Shown one piece after another: positions 26,760 to 35,374 of a stretch of 64,000 nt of DNA (position 1 is its first letter; each line of letters starts with the position of its first letter). Position numbers and translations under genes: made by a program. The stretch covers positions 2,046,001 to 2,110,000 of the forward strand of contig NZ_CP138921.1 in the NCBI RefSeq assembly GCF_047124445.1, given 5' to 3'. The notes beneath the pieces were generated by a model. That model was not told the origin of the DNA. It saw only the letters and a list, made by a program, of their open reading frames with translations, and made no database searches. Source of the stretch: Shimia sp047124445 (GTDB lineage: Bacteria > Pseudomonadota > Alphaproteobacteria > Rhodobacterales > Rhodobacteraceae).

Positions 26760-27131
26760 TCACTCCCCCTCATCGGGAAGGTAGCGGCCCCATTTGGCCG
26801 CAAAGGCGTCGGCCAAATCGATGCCCTGCCAATCGGCAAAGACCATCAGGAAGCCAAACAGGTCCGCCGTTTCATCGATCAGGTTCTGGCGTGCTTCTGC
26901 TTGAGACAACTTGCCCCGTTGTGCCCCCTGTGTCGCCAGATAGGCGGACTGCAACTCGCCCAACTCTTCGGTCATCTTGGCCAGATACCAGGTGGCATCC
27001 CGATCAATACCAAATCGTGCGGCATAGATGTCAGACACCGCAGCTGCCTGTTTGCTCAGCTTGCGCACGTCCGCTTCGCCCGATGCCGCCACTGGTGTCA
27101 GCGTCATCGCGTTAACATCTTCCACTTTCAA
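26760..27131 (-). CDS. MazG-like nucleotide pyrophosphohydrolase
   Basis: A 123-residue all-alpha NTP-PPase-like protein. The metal-binding pair of motifs is visible: EELGE at about residues 54-58 and DETADLFGFL about 30 residues later, matching ExxE(n)ExxD. Such enzymes clear non-canonical or excess nucleotides. TTG at 27131 is preferred as start because GGAGG lies seven bases upstream; ATG at 27107 has a weaker SD. That SD and start lie inside a 50-bp element repeated at 63.4 kb. The gene is 48 bp downstream of ruvB and could be the last gene of that operon. Confidence 0.7.
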   Translation of the reverse strand: MKVEDVNAMTLTPVAASGEADVRKLSKQAAAVSDIYAARFGIDRDATWYLAKMTEELGELQSAYLATQGAQRGKLSQAEARQNLIDETADLFGFLMVFADWQGIDLADAFAAKWGRYLPDEGE

Positions 27132-27178
27132 AACCGCACCTCCGCGAAACAGTCACAATACCGACGTGATACCGACGT
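27129..27178. repeat. Dispersed 50-bp repeat, copy 1
   Basis: Shares about 85-90 percent of positions with 63409..63458. The shared pattern is CAAAAC, GCACCTCCGC, AAACAGTC, then two ATACCGACGT-type units in tandem (11-bp period). In this copy the element carries the SD and start codon of the MazG-like gene on the minus strand. Confidence 0.7.
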
Positions 27179-27179
27179 C

Positions 27180-28223
27180 CTATTTGCCGTTGCTCGGCGG
27201 GGTAAACAGATCGCTCTGTTCCCGTTGCCGCGGCGCACTCAGCCCCAGATGTTGCCACGCCTTTTGTGCCAACATCCGCCCGCGTGGCGTGCGCTGAATA
27301 AGCCCTTGTTGCAGCAAAAACGGCTCAATCACTTCTTCAATTGCGTCGCGACTTTCGCTCAGCGCCGCAGAGATCGTGTCGATCCCAACCGGCCCTCCGG
27401 CATAGTTCTCCGCAATGAAAAGCAGGTAGCGCCGGTCCGCCCCATCCAACCCGAGATTATCAACCCCAAGCCGCGTAAGTGCACCATCCGCAAGGGATTT
27501 TGTGATAACCCCATCGCCTTCCACCAAGGCAAAATCCACCACCCGCCGCAGCAAACGCCCGGCAATCCGCGGCGTCCCGCGCGAGCGTCGCGCAATCTCC
27601 CGCGCGCCCCCGTCCTGTGCAGGCACACCCAATTTGTTGGCGTTGCGCGTGACAATCTCGTTTAGCTCATCTTCGGTATAAAACTGCAACCGCGTCGGGA
27701 TTCCGAAGCGATCCCTAAGCGGCGTGGTCAACAACCCCAACCGCGTTGTCGCCCCCACCAAGGTGAAGGGCTGCAACTCAATCCGAACCGTCCGCGCCGC
27801 CGGCCCTTCCCCGATCACCAGATCAAGTTCAAAGTCCTCCATCGCGGGATAGAGAACCTCTTCCACCGCCGGATTAAGCCGATGAATTTCATCGATAAAA
27901 AGCACATCCCGCGCTTCAAGGTTGGTAAGGATCGCCGCCAGATCTCCAGCCTTTGCAAGCACCGGACCAGAGGTCATTCGGAAGTTTACACCCAACTCCC
28001 GCGCCATAATTTGCGCCAAAGTGGTCTTCCCCAAACCGGGAGGACCATGGAACAACGTATGGTCCATGGCTTCGCCACGACGTCGCGCGCTTTCGATAAA
28101 CACACGCAGGTTCGCACGCGCCTCCCTTTGACCAATAAAGGCATCCAACTCTTGTGGGCGCAACGCGCGATCCGCATCCTCTGGCCGCGCTTCCGGTCGC
28201 AATGTGGGGTCTGGCTGATCCAT
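27180..28223 (-). CDS. ruvB: Holliday junction branch migration ATPase RuvB
   Basis: A 347-residue AAA+ motor that drives branch migration of Holliday junctions with RuvA. Walker A GPPGLGKTT (about 60-68), Walker B DEIHR, sensor 1 GATTRLG and the C-terminal winged helix (QRTPRGRMLAQKAWQHLG) are all present. Third gene of ruvC-ruvA-ruvB; the start is 3 bp after the ruvA stop, so translation is probably coupled. A MazG-like gene follows. Confidence 0.97.
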   Translation of the reverse strand: MDQPDPTLRPEARPEDADRALRPQELDAFIGQREARANLRVFIESARRRGEAMDHTLFHGPPGLGKTTLAQIMARELGVNFRMTSGPVLAKAGDLAAILTNLEARDVLFIDEIHRLNPAVEEVLYPAMEDFELDLVIGEGPAARTVRIELQPFTLVGATTRLGLLTTPLRDRFGIPTRLQFYTEDELNEIVTRNANKLGVPAQDGGAREIARRSRGTPRIAGRLLRRVVDFALVEGDGVITKSLADGALTRLGVDNLGLDGADRRYLLFIAENYAGGPVGIDTISAALSESRDAIEEVIEPFLLQQGLIQRTPRGRMLAQKAWQHLGLSAPRQREQSDLFTPPSNGK

Positions 28224-28226
28224 GGT

Positions 28227-28940
28227 TTACCCCTTTGGTGCCAGTAGTTTAAGCGCTGCGCGGATCAACTCTGATGTATCCGCCTCGGGGTCTTCTCCCG
28301 CCGCTTGCGCCACCGCACCTGCCGCATCTGCAGGGCCATACCCCAGATTGCCCAGTGCCGACAAAGCATCGGCCTGCACACTCATCGACGCCGCCGCAGC
28401 AGCGCCAGCCGCCGCCGAAGCTCCACCCGCATTCACCGGTGTGCGTGCCACATCTTCGATCACCTCGTCGTCCGCAGCCGCCTCTTCACCAGAAACAGAC
28501 GCCATGGCCTCGCCAAGCGTCCCGCCGAGCGCCATCACTTCCGGCGCCTTGTCTTTTAGTTCAATAACAACACGTTGCGCCGTTTTGGGGCCAACACCTT
28601 TGGCCGCCTTGATCGCCGCCACATCGCCAAGGGTCACCGCCCGGCTCACGCCTTCTGCTCCCAGCGCGCCAAGGATTGCTAAGCTCGCCTTCGCGCCAAT
28701 CCCTTGCACGCTCATCAATAGGCGGTGCCATTCCTTCTCAAACAGACTTGAGAAGCCAAACAGCTGCAACAGGTCTTCGCGCACCAACAGGTCAGTATAG
28801 AGCGCCACCGGCTCACCCACACTTGGCAATGCCGCCAAAGTCCGGTCCGAACAATACACCACATAGCCCACACCGCGCACGTCGATCAGAACATGATCCG
28901 TGCTGCGGTACTCCAATTTCCCGGAAATCTTGCCAATCAT
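28227..28940 (-). CDS. ruvA: Holliday junction DNA-binding protein RuvA
   Basis: A 237-residue tetrameric junction-binding protein. The OB-fold domain (MIGKISGKLEYRSTDHVLID) is followed by paired helix-hairpin-helix motifs (VQGIGAKASLAILG and AKGVGPKTAQRVV) and a C-terminal RuvB-contacting domain (ALGNLGYGPADA). The linker between domains II and III is an unusually long Ala-rich stretch, so the protein is about 30 residues longer than E. coli RuvA. Its ATG overlaps the ruvC stop (ATGA). Confidence 0.96.
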   Translation of the reverse strand: MIGKISGKLEYRSTDHVLIDVRGVGYVVYCSDRTLAALPSVGEPVALYTDLLVREDLLQLFGFSSLFEKEWHRLLMSVQGIGAKASLAILGALGAEGVSRAVTLGDVAAIKAAKGVGPKTAQRVVIELKDKAPEVMALGGTLGEAMASVSGEEAAADDEVIEDVARTPVNAGGASAAAGAAAAASMSVQADALSALGNLGYGPADAAGAVAQAAGEDPEADTSELIRAALKLLAPKG

Positions 28941-29443
28941 GCCTGCGCCCTCTTCAAAGCTTCCGCATACCCCGCCCCTGCGCGCGCATAATGCGCATGA
29001 CACATGGCAATCGCCAATGCATCCGCCGCATCCGCACCGGCGATCTTCACCCCGGGAAGCTGTAACTTCACCATATGCTCGACCTGATGCTTCTCCGCAT
29101 GCCCCACCCCCACAACCGTCTTCTTGACCTTGTTGGGTGCATACTCGCCAATATGCAGCCCCGCCTGCGCCGGCACCAACAGTGCGATCCCACGCGCTTG
29201 GCCCAGCTTGAGCGTTCCCGCACCGTCTTTGTTCACGAAGGTCTGCTCGATCGCCGCATGGTCCGGCAGAAAACGCGCCACCACATCGGTCAGTTGCTCA
29301 TGCAAAGACAACAGTCGTGCCGCCAAATCCTGTCCAACCGAATGACAAATCCCGTTGGCCACGTGGCTCATCTTACTGCCGTCTGCGTCGATCACGCCCC
29401 AGCCCATGTTTCGCAAGCCTGGATCGATTCCCAATACGCGCAT
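28937..29443 (-). CDS. ruvC: Holliday junction resolvase RuvC
   Basis: A 168-residue endonuclease that cuts Holliday junctions. The acidic active site is intact: Asp in GIDPGLR (residue 7), Glu in AAIEQTF, and the Asp pair in AGADAADALA. ATG at 29443 follows GGGG at a good distance; ATG at 29455 is an alternative. First gene of the ruvCAB operon, overlapping ruvA by 4 bp. Confidence 0.96.
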   Translation of the reverse strand: MRVLGIDPGLRNMGWGVIDADGSKMSHVANGICHSVGQDLAARLLSLHEQLTDVVARFLPDHAAIEQTFVNKDGAGTLKLGQARGIALLVPAQAGLHIGEYAPNKVKKTVVGVGHAEKHQVEHMVKLQLPGVKIAGADAADALAIAMCHAHYARAGAGYAEALKRAQA

Positions 29444-29772
29444 GCTGTGCCCCATTGTGCTCTGTTTTCTTGTTGTTCTCCGTGAAGTAGCACGAAACGA
29501 GAACAAACGCCAAGCCTGAAGCAAATTGCGACAAAAATTTTTGAAGGTGCGAAGATTTGGCGACCTGCGTGGCGCCAGCCCCAAATGGTCTAAATGCGAC
29601 CCTTCACGACACCAAAAACGACCTTATTAATAAGGTGTTTCCGCAATTTTCGACCTATGCAAAAACCGCATGCCACCTATGCCGTTTTGACGCTTGCTGG
29701 GGCACATTTTGAGCCCTATGTGCGGCCAATCGAAAACACAGTCCATAGCAACTGAAAGAAAGGATTTCTGAT
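29444..29772. promoter_or_regulatory. Divergent ruvC/DUF1127 intergenic region with a 16-bp perfect palindrome
   Basis: 329 bp without a gene between two divergent starts. It contains a perfect palindrome ACCTTATTAATAAGGT at 29621-29636, the size and form of a dimeric regulator site, and an inverted pair CACAT (29703) / ATGTG (29718). No SOS (LexA) box of the alphaproteobacterial GTTC-N7-GTTC type was found. Confidence 0.45.
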
Positions 29773-29961
29773 ATGGCCGCCTTCGAACATACGTCGACCT
29801 CTGGTTCTGCTGGCCGCATCGGTCAGCCCGTCTTCGCGCTTGTTGCCCGCTTCGTAGATTGGAACGAAAAGCGCCGCACACGCAATGCTCTGGCAATGCT
29901 CAGCGACCGCGAGCTGGACGATATTGGTCTGTCCCGCTCGGACGTTTACGCGATCCGCTAA
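29773..29961 (+). CDS. DUF1127 small protein
   Basis: A 62-residue basic protein ending in the DUF1127 motif: RTRNALAMLSDRELDDIGLSRSDV. These small proteins of alphaproteobacteria are strongly expressed under stress, and some are involved in RNA turnover and phosphate or carbon homeostasis. The N-terminal 20 residues are Ser/Gly/Thr-rich. AAGGA lies upstream of the ATG, and a very strong terminator follows at 30002, so the transcript is short and monocistronic. Confidence 0.9.
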   Translation: MAAFEHTSTSGSAGRIGQPVFALVARFVDWNEKRRTRNALAMLSDRELDDIGLSRSDVYAIR

Positions 29962-30001
29962 GCACACCACCACTCACGACTACTCTGGTCCATGGGACCG
30001 C

Positions 30002-30036
30002 AAACCGCCGCCTCCTCCGAGGCGGCGGTTTTGCTT
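30002..30036 (+). terminator. Rho-independent terminator of the DUF1127 gene
   Basis: AAACCGCCGCCTC-ctcc-GAGGCGGCGGTTTT, a perfect 13-bp stem followed by TTTTGCTTT. Confidence 0.92.
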
Positions 30037-30044
30037 TGCGCGCC

Positions 30045-30086
30045 GTCAAAAAAGAAACGGCCCCGGGGAGAGAGACCCGGGGCCGT
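30045..30086 (-). terminator. Rho-independent terminator for the membrane protein gene at 30124
   Basis: On the minus strand ACGGCCCCGGG and CCCGGGGCCGT pair around an 8-nt loop and are followed by TTTCTTTTTTGACG. It sits 38 bp past the stop of the minus-strand gene and faces the DUF1127 terminator tail to tail. Confidence 0.88.
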
Positions 30087-30123
30087 GTGGGATCTTGGAG
30101 GGATCCACGGAAACTTTGGAGTG

Positions 30124-30471
30124 TCAGAGCTTGGTGTTGATCTGCGTCGCAATCCAGCGCGACACGGGATCGGGGGCCATGGTCCAGGCCGCGGCCTTTT
30201 CCACCGGTGTGCCACCGCTCAACCGCGCAACGTCTTGCGAATAGAAGTCAGGGCCAAACTGAGACATCATGATGCCTTTGATCATGAAGAACGACACAAC
30301 CACGGTGAACAGGCCTGCCCAAGGGATACCCCGGCGGCGCCCCGCGCCTTTGACGATCATGTAACCGTTGCGATTGATCACAACAGATTCACGGCCCACG
30401 CGACCGGTCTTCGCCTGCTTGCGATAGATCCGTGCAAGGCGATCATGAAATTCTGCGTAAGATTCACTCAT
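30124..30471 (-). CDS. Hypothetical single-span membrane protein
   Basis: A 115-residue protein I do not recognise. The N-terminal half is basic (RLARIYRKQAKTGRVGRESVVINRNG). One hydrophobic segment, WAGLFTVVVSFFMIKGIMMS, would span the membrane, and a C-terminal segment ends in WIATQINTKL. ATG at 30471 is taken as the start because upstream in-frame codons are only TTG or GTG. It has its own strong terminator and is conserved-looking in composition with its neighbours. Confidence 0.65.
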   Translation of the reverse strand: MSESYAEFHDRLARIYRKQAKTGRVGRESVVINRNGYMIVKGAGRRRGIPWAGLFTVVVSFFMIKGIMMSQFGPDFYSQDVARLSGGTPVEKAAAWTMAPDPVSRWIATQINTKL

Positions 30472-30669
30472 GGCAACTAACTCAGGTTTGGCCCCCACCA
30501 AACATGGCTAAATCTGGTCTCGAAATGTGGCGAAAATAAGGCACAAAGCCGAAAATGAGGCAAATTATCGTCAAATCTGACCTCAATTATGCATTTCCAC
30601 AGGACAAGTGGAAACAAACCCACTCTACACCATGGACTATCCAAAAAGAAGAAACAAACACGCCTATGC

Positions 30670-30705
30670 GCACGAAAAAACGGGCGGCTGATGTCAGCCG
30701 CCCGT
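30670..30705 (-). terminator. Rho-independent terminator of prmA
   Basis: ACGGGCGGCTG and CAGCCGCCCGT form a perfect 11-bp stem; on the minus strand TTTTTTCGTG follows. It starts 31 bp past the prmA stop. Confidence 0.92.
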
Positions 30706-30735
30706 GTCTTGATTCTGTTTGAAGAGTTGCCCGTG

Positions 30736-31608
30736 TCAGGCGCGGCGTGTCAGCGTCAGCGTAGTCCACTCGCCAATCTCTTCGCGGGTGTGCACGTCAA
30801 AGCCCGCCGCATCATAGGCTTCGACCACTTCGTCTGCCTGTTCGTTCAGGATGCCGGAAAGGATCGCATAGCCGTTTGTGGCAATATTGGCACCCATATC
30901 CGGTGCCAGATCTACCAGTGGCGCCTTCAGGATGTTGGCAAACACCAGGTCGTAAGGCGCCTTGGCCGCCAGATCAGGATGCCCAAAGCCAGCCGCCTCC
31001 AGACAGATGACTTTACCATCCAGACCGTTTGCCGTGACATTGGCCCTAGCCACATCCACGGCCACCTCATCGATGTCGCTCGCCAACACGGGGTTTGGCC
31101 AAATCCGCGCGGCGCCCATGCCCAGCACCGCTGTGCCGCAGCCGATGTCCGCCACGTTCTGACCGACAAAGCCCTCGTTGGCCACACTGTCCAACGCCTT
31201 CAGGCAGCCCAAAGTGGTGCCATGGTGGCCGGTGCCAAAGGCCATCGCAGCTTCGATCAACAGGGGCTCGGCACCTTCCGGGATTTTATCCGCGTCGTGG
31301 CTGCCGTAAACAAAGAAACGCCCGGCCTCAACCGGCGCCAGCTCGCGCTTCACGTGCGCGACCCAATCGGTTTCCGGCAGCTCTGACACCACAAAAGGCT
31401 TCGCGCTGAACGCAGCGGCCAACACGGCTAAACCCGCCTCATCCGGCGCCTCAACAAAGTAGCCGCCGATCTCCCAGAGACCAGAGCCGTCTTCGACCTC
31501 AAACACTCCAACACCAGTGGGTTCCGGCACCAGCCTCTCCATCGCCTCGCCCAGCGCTTCGGCCTGCTCTTTTCCCATCAATGTGGTCAGTGCGGTGAAT
31601 GTCGGCAT
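30736..31608 (-). CDS. prmA: Ribosomal protein L11 methyltransferase
   Basis: A 290-residue class I SAM-dependent methyltransferase that trimethylates ribosomal protein L11. The SAM site reads VADIGCGTAVLGM (about residue 157), preceded by the PrmA signature AMAFGTGHHGTTLGCL and followed by FANILKAPL (the NIL/NPPY-like motif IV). The N-terminal L11-binding domain is present. It is the second gene after an MFS transporter on the same strand, 71 bp apart; that gap contains the palindrome GCCTGCGCAGGC. Confidence 0.93.
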   Translation of the reverse strand: MPTFTALTTLMGKEQAEALGEAMERLVPEPTGVGVFEVEDGSGLWEIGGYFVEAPDEAGLAVLAAAFSAKPFVVSELPETDWVAHVKRELAPVEAGRFFVYGSHDADKIPEGAEPLLIEAAMAFGTGHHGTTLGCLKALDSVANEGFVGQNVADIGCGTAVLGMGAARIWPNPVLASDIDEVAVDVARANVTANGLDGKVICLEAAGFGHPDLAAKAPYDLVFANILKAPLVDLAPDMGANIATNGYAILSGILNEQADEVVEAYDAAGFDVHTREEIGEWTTLTLTRRA

Positions 31609-31679
31609 GTTGCTCTCCTATCAGGTTGCGCAGGGCCTAGGGTCTCCCCTCGGCCCCGTCAAGCCTGCGCAGGCACAAA

Positions 31680-32912
31680 CTACTCCGCAGCAGCGGCCAG
31701 AGGACGCGTCAGACGGGTTTCATTGCCCTTTTCCGGATGGCGCGGGATCAAGAAAGCCAGCCCCAGCGACACTGCCGCCATAGAGGCCGCGAGCACAAAG
31801 ACCGCACCAGGAGAAGCCAACCAAAGCAGGCCCAGCAAAACCGGCAAGAACACCGCCGCGATATGGTTGATCGTAAAGGCCACAGCCGCCGTAGGTGCCA
31901 TGTCTTCCGGATCTGCGATCTTTTGAAAGTAGGTCTTCAACGCCAAAGCCAGCGAAAACAGCAGGTGATCAACCACATAGAGCGTTGCCGCAAGCACAAT
32001 GCCCCAGCCGAAGAAATAGATGCCGCCGTATGCCAGAAAGACAATCACGAGACCCGCATACTCAAAGATCAACGTGCGCCGCTCCCCAAACTTCGACACC
32101 GCGCCGCCGACCAAAGGCGCAAAGAGCATATTGGCAATAAGGTTGATCAGATACAGCGCGGTGATCTCATGCACATCAAAGCCAAAGCGCTCCACCATCA
32201 TGAATCCGGCAAAGACGACAAAAATCTGCCGGCGTGCACCTGCCATGAACTGCATCGCATAGTACAGCCAATAGCGTTTTTTCAGCACCATCTTGCGCGC
32301 TTGTGGTGTGCGGCCTTCAAACTGTGGGAACGCGACAAAACAATAGAGCGCGATCAGCGCCGTGATCCCTCCGCCTGCGAGGTAGACCACGTCATAGTCC
32401 CAATCGTACCGCTTCCAGCCCAGAACAATGATGCCATAGGCCAGCAAAGTGGCCGCTGATCCCGCCGCCACAAGCCACCCCAAAACCTTAGGCGCGCGCT
32501 TCTTGTCGAGCCATTGCAACTGCAGCGACTGGTTCACGGTTTCGTAGTAGTGAAAGCCAATCGAACTCAGCAGCGTGATCATCAAGATCCCGCCCATGGT
32601 TGGGAAATAGGCCGTGACCGCTGTCGCAACGCCAAGCAACGCCAGTGACAACAGCCCGAGCACTTGCTCCCGAATGAACAGCAGTAAGAAGATCACGCCA
32701 ATTGCAAGAAAACCGGGAATCTCACGCACGGTGTGCAGAAGCCCAATGTCGGAACCGTCAAAATCCGCCACCTCAATCACAAAATTATTTAGCAGCGCGC
32801 TCCAGGTGTTGAAGGCGATCGGCATGGCCAGCGCCATGAGAAACAGCAGGGTGATCGGGCGACGCCACCACGGCAGCAGATGCGCGTCATCAATGGGAAT
32901 TTTTCTGAACAT
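31680..32912 (-). CDS. MFS transporter
   Basis: A 410-residue polytopic protein of about twelve helices. It lacks obvious sugar- or drug-family signatures. Inter-domain cytoplasmic parts are basic (RTPQARKMVLKKRYW) and the C-terminal half has VGGAVSKFGERRTLI, a degenerate MFS motif A. Substrate unknown. ATG at 32912 is preferred to the TTG three codons earlier. It lies between priA and prmA on the same strand. Confidence 0.83.
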   Translation of the reverse strand: MFRKIPIDDAHLLPWWRRPITLLFLMALAMPIAFNTWSALLNNFVIEVADFDGSDIGLLHTVREIPGFLAIGVIFLLLFIREQVLGLLSLALLGVATAVTAYFPTMGGILMITLLSSIGFHYYETVNQSLQLQWLDKKRAPKVLGWLVAAGSAATLLAYGIIVLGWKRYDWDYDVVYLAGGGITALIALYCFVAFPQFEGRTPQARKMVLKKRYWLYYAMQFMAGARRQIFVVFAGFMMVERFGFDVHEITALYLINLIANMLFAPLVGGAVSKFGERRTLIFEYAGLVIVFLAYGGIYFFGWGIVLAATLYVVDHLLFSLALALKTYFQKIADPEDMAPTAAVAFTINHIAAVFLPVLLGLLWLASPGAVFVLAASMAAVSLGLAFLIPRHPEKGNETRLTRPLAAAAE

Positions 32913-32999
32913 GTGCAGCAAATACGCCTATCGATACAAAAAGGCGAGATCAAAAGACGCACAGATCAGCGTGCACCTACGCACTTTCCAAAACCGCAG

Positions 33000-35195
33000 T
33001 CAGAAAAAACTCTGCGGATCAATGTCGACCGCGAGACGCAGATCTCCTTTCAGGCGGAACTGCCCCACCCATTGCGCCAAAGCGCTCTGCAACGGCGCAG
33101 ATTTGTCTGCTTTCACCAAGAGCCGCACGCGATGTCGCCCGCGCACACGCGCTATCGGCGCAGGAGCTGGTCCATAGACCTCCGCCCCAATGGCGCGCAG
33201 CATACCAGCGTTTCGCGCCAAAGCATTGCCCAGATCAAACACCTGCGCCACATCGCTGCCGGACAGAATGATCCCTGCCATGCGCCCAAACGGCGGCACC
33301 ACCGCATGTCGACGCTCATCGGCTTCAGCCCGCCAGAATCCGGTCTCGTCGCCGGTCAAAATGGCACGGATCACCGGATGCTCCGGCTGAAACGTCTGCA
33401 ACAGTGCCAAGCCGGCGCGTTCGGATCGTCCGGCGCGCCCTGCGACCTGTCGCATCAACTGAAACGTCCGCTCTGCGGCCCGCAGGTCCGAGCCCTGCAG
33501 ACCGAGGTCCGCATCAATCACGCCAACCAACGTCAGCAAGGGAAAGTTGTGCCCCTTCGCCACCAACTGCGTGCCAATGATGATATCGGCTCCACCGTCC
33601 GCAATCGTCCGGATGCTCTCTTTTAGCGCGCGCGCCGAGCCAAATAGGTCCGAACTCAAAACCGCCTGTCGTGCGTCCGGCCACAACTCCTGCGCCTCTT
33701 CCGCCAGCCGTTCCACCCCTGGCCCCACAGGAGCCAGTTTGCCCTCGACCTCACAGGACGGGCAGGCCTCCGGCATTGGTTTGGTCTCACCACATTGGTG
33801 ACACAGCAAGCGCTTGAGGAACCGGTGCTCCACCATCCGCGCATCGCAATTGTCACAGCCAATCTGATGCCCACAGGCACGACAAATCGTGACCGGCGCA
33901 TAGCCCCGCCGATTGATGAACAGCAGCGCCTGCTCCCCTATGGCAATCCGCGCATCTACGGCAGCCTTAAGGCTGGGCGAAATCCACCGACTGGCGGGCA
34001 GTTTTTCTGCCCGCATGTCAATCGCCCGCATCTCCGGCAGCACAGACGCGCCATAGCGGCTCGTCAGCTCCAGTTTCTTGTATTTACCTGCCTCAGCGTT
34101 GGCCCAGCTTTCCAGGCTGGGCGTGGCTGAGGCCAAAATCACCTGCCCCTCACAGAGCGCTGCCCGCAAAACCGCCATGTCCCGCGCGTTATACAACACC
34201 CCGTCTTCCTGCTTGTAAGACGTGTCGTGCTCTTCATCGACAATGATCAGCCCCAGATCGCGATACGGCAAAAACAACGCCGACCGCGCCCCGATCACCA
34301 TCTGCGCGCCGCCTTCGCCGACCATTTTCCAGGTTCGCCGGCGCTCTGTCATGGTCACACCAGAGTGCCACTCGGCGGGCTTAGCGCCAAACCGCGCCTC
34401 CACACGGGTCAAAAATTCCGCTGTCAGGGCAATCTCTGGCAGCAAAACCAGTGCCTGACGCCCCTTGCGCAAACACTCAGCCACCGCCTCCAGATACACT
34501 TCCGTCTTGCCCGAGCCGGTCACGCCCCGCAGCAAGGTTGTGCCATAGGTTCCGCTCTGCACGCCCGCGCGCAACTCCGCCGCGCCCGCCTCCTGATCTT
34601 CAGACAGCTCTTTGCCACCGTAGTCCGGGTCCAATCGGGGAAACGGGGTGTCCCGCGGCGCGGCCTCTTCGCGTACCACGCCCTGCTTTACCAAGCCTTT
34701 GATGACAGAGTTGGTCACTCCGGCCATTTCCGACAGCTCGCCTATAGTGAAGGCGAGATTGCCGTATTCGGACAATGTTTCCAGCACGCGGCGGCGAGCA
34801 TCGGTATGTCGATCCGGCTCACCCTCGCCGCGCCGGTAGATCTTGCGCATCGACGGTGGGTCCGAAAGCCCTGGCGCTCGGGTCGCCAGCCGCAGCATCG
34901 CATTCATTGGCGTGAGCGTATAATCCGCCGCGCGCTGCAAAAATCCGCGCATATCCGCCCCCATCGGCGCCACATCCAAAGCGCGGTTGGCTGTCCGGAT
35001 TTTGTTGATGTCGTAGTCCCCCTTGCCCGGCCCCCAGACAACCCCAAGAACCCGACGTGGCCCCAGTGGCACTTCGACAAAAGCGCCCAGCAAAACCCCA
35101 CCTTCCGGTGCTTTATAGTCCAACACCCGGTCCAGCGGCTGTGTGGTCAGCACCGCTATCAACGCCCCTTCAGGAAAGAAGTCTGTCTCGCTCAA
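33000..35195 (-). CDS. priA: Primosomal replication restart helicase PriA
   Basis: About 731 residues. PriA recognises abandoned replication forks and reloads the replisome. Visible: N-terminal 3'-DNA-binding domain, Walker A VTGSGKTEVY (about 224-233), DEEHD, motif V/VI AGRAGR, and the zinc-binding insert with eight cysteines (CRACGH..CDNC..CHQCGE..CPSC). TTG at 35195 is taken as the start, with GAGGG five bases upstream; ATG codons further upstream would add a low-complexity leader. Reads divergently from the transaldolase gene. Confidence 0.94.
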   Translation of the reverse strand: MSETDFFPEGALIAVLTTQPLDRVLDYKAPEGGVLLGAFVEVPLGPRRVLGVVWGPGKGDYDINKIRTANRALDVAPMGADMRGFLQRAADYTLTPMNAMLRLATRAPGLSDPPSMRKIYRRGEGEPDRHTDARRRVLETLSEYGNLAFTIGELSEMAGVTNSVIKGLVKQGVVREEAAPRDTPFPRLDPDYGGKELSEDQEAGAAELRAGVQSGTYGTTLLRGVTGSGKTEVYLEAVAECLRKGRQALVLLPEIALTAEFLTRVEARFGAKPAEWHSGVTMTERRRTWKMVGEGGAQMVIGARSALFLPYRDLGLIIVDEEHDTSYKQEDGVLYNARDMAVLRAALCEGQVILASATPSLESWANAEAGKYKKLELTSRYGASVLPEMRAIDMRAEKLPASRWISPSLKAAVDARIAIGEQALLFINRRGYAPVTICRACGHQIGCDNCDARMVEHRFLKRLLCHQCGETKPMPEACPSCEVEGKLAPVGPGVERLAEEAQELWPDARQAVLSSDLFGSARALKESIRTIADGGADIIIGTQLVAKGHNFPLLTLVGVIDADLGLQGSDLRAAERTFQLMRQVAGRAGRSERAGLALLQTFQPEHPVIRAILTGDETGFWRAEADERRHAVVPPFGRMAGIILSGSDVAQVFDLGNALARNAGMLRAIGAEVYGPAPAPIARVRGRHRVRLLVKADKSAPLQSALAQWVGQFRLKGDLRLAVDIDPQSFF

Positions 35196-35374
35196 CTGTC
35201 CCTCACACCGCCTTGGACCGCCAAAAATGTTACCGCTAACGGAAAATGCAGCCGCACGGCGCATTCCCACTTCCAGCGGGGCTCTCTATCGGGTAAAGCC
35301 AAGACAGCCGCAGCGCAATCCCGCAGTTGCACGCGCCGCCCTTTCAAACCTGCACGCACAGGAGAGGAACTGAC

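Noticed and set aside
29444..29584. N-terminal extension of RuvC
   Set aside because: The frame is open upstream of 29455, but the extra residues are basic and unlike RuvC, and the SD supports 29443.
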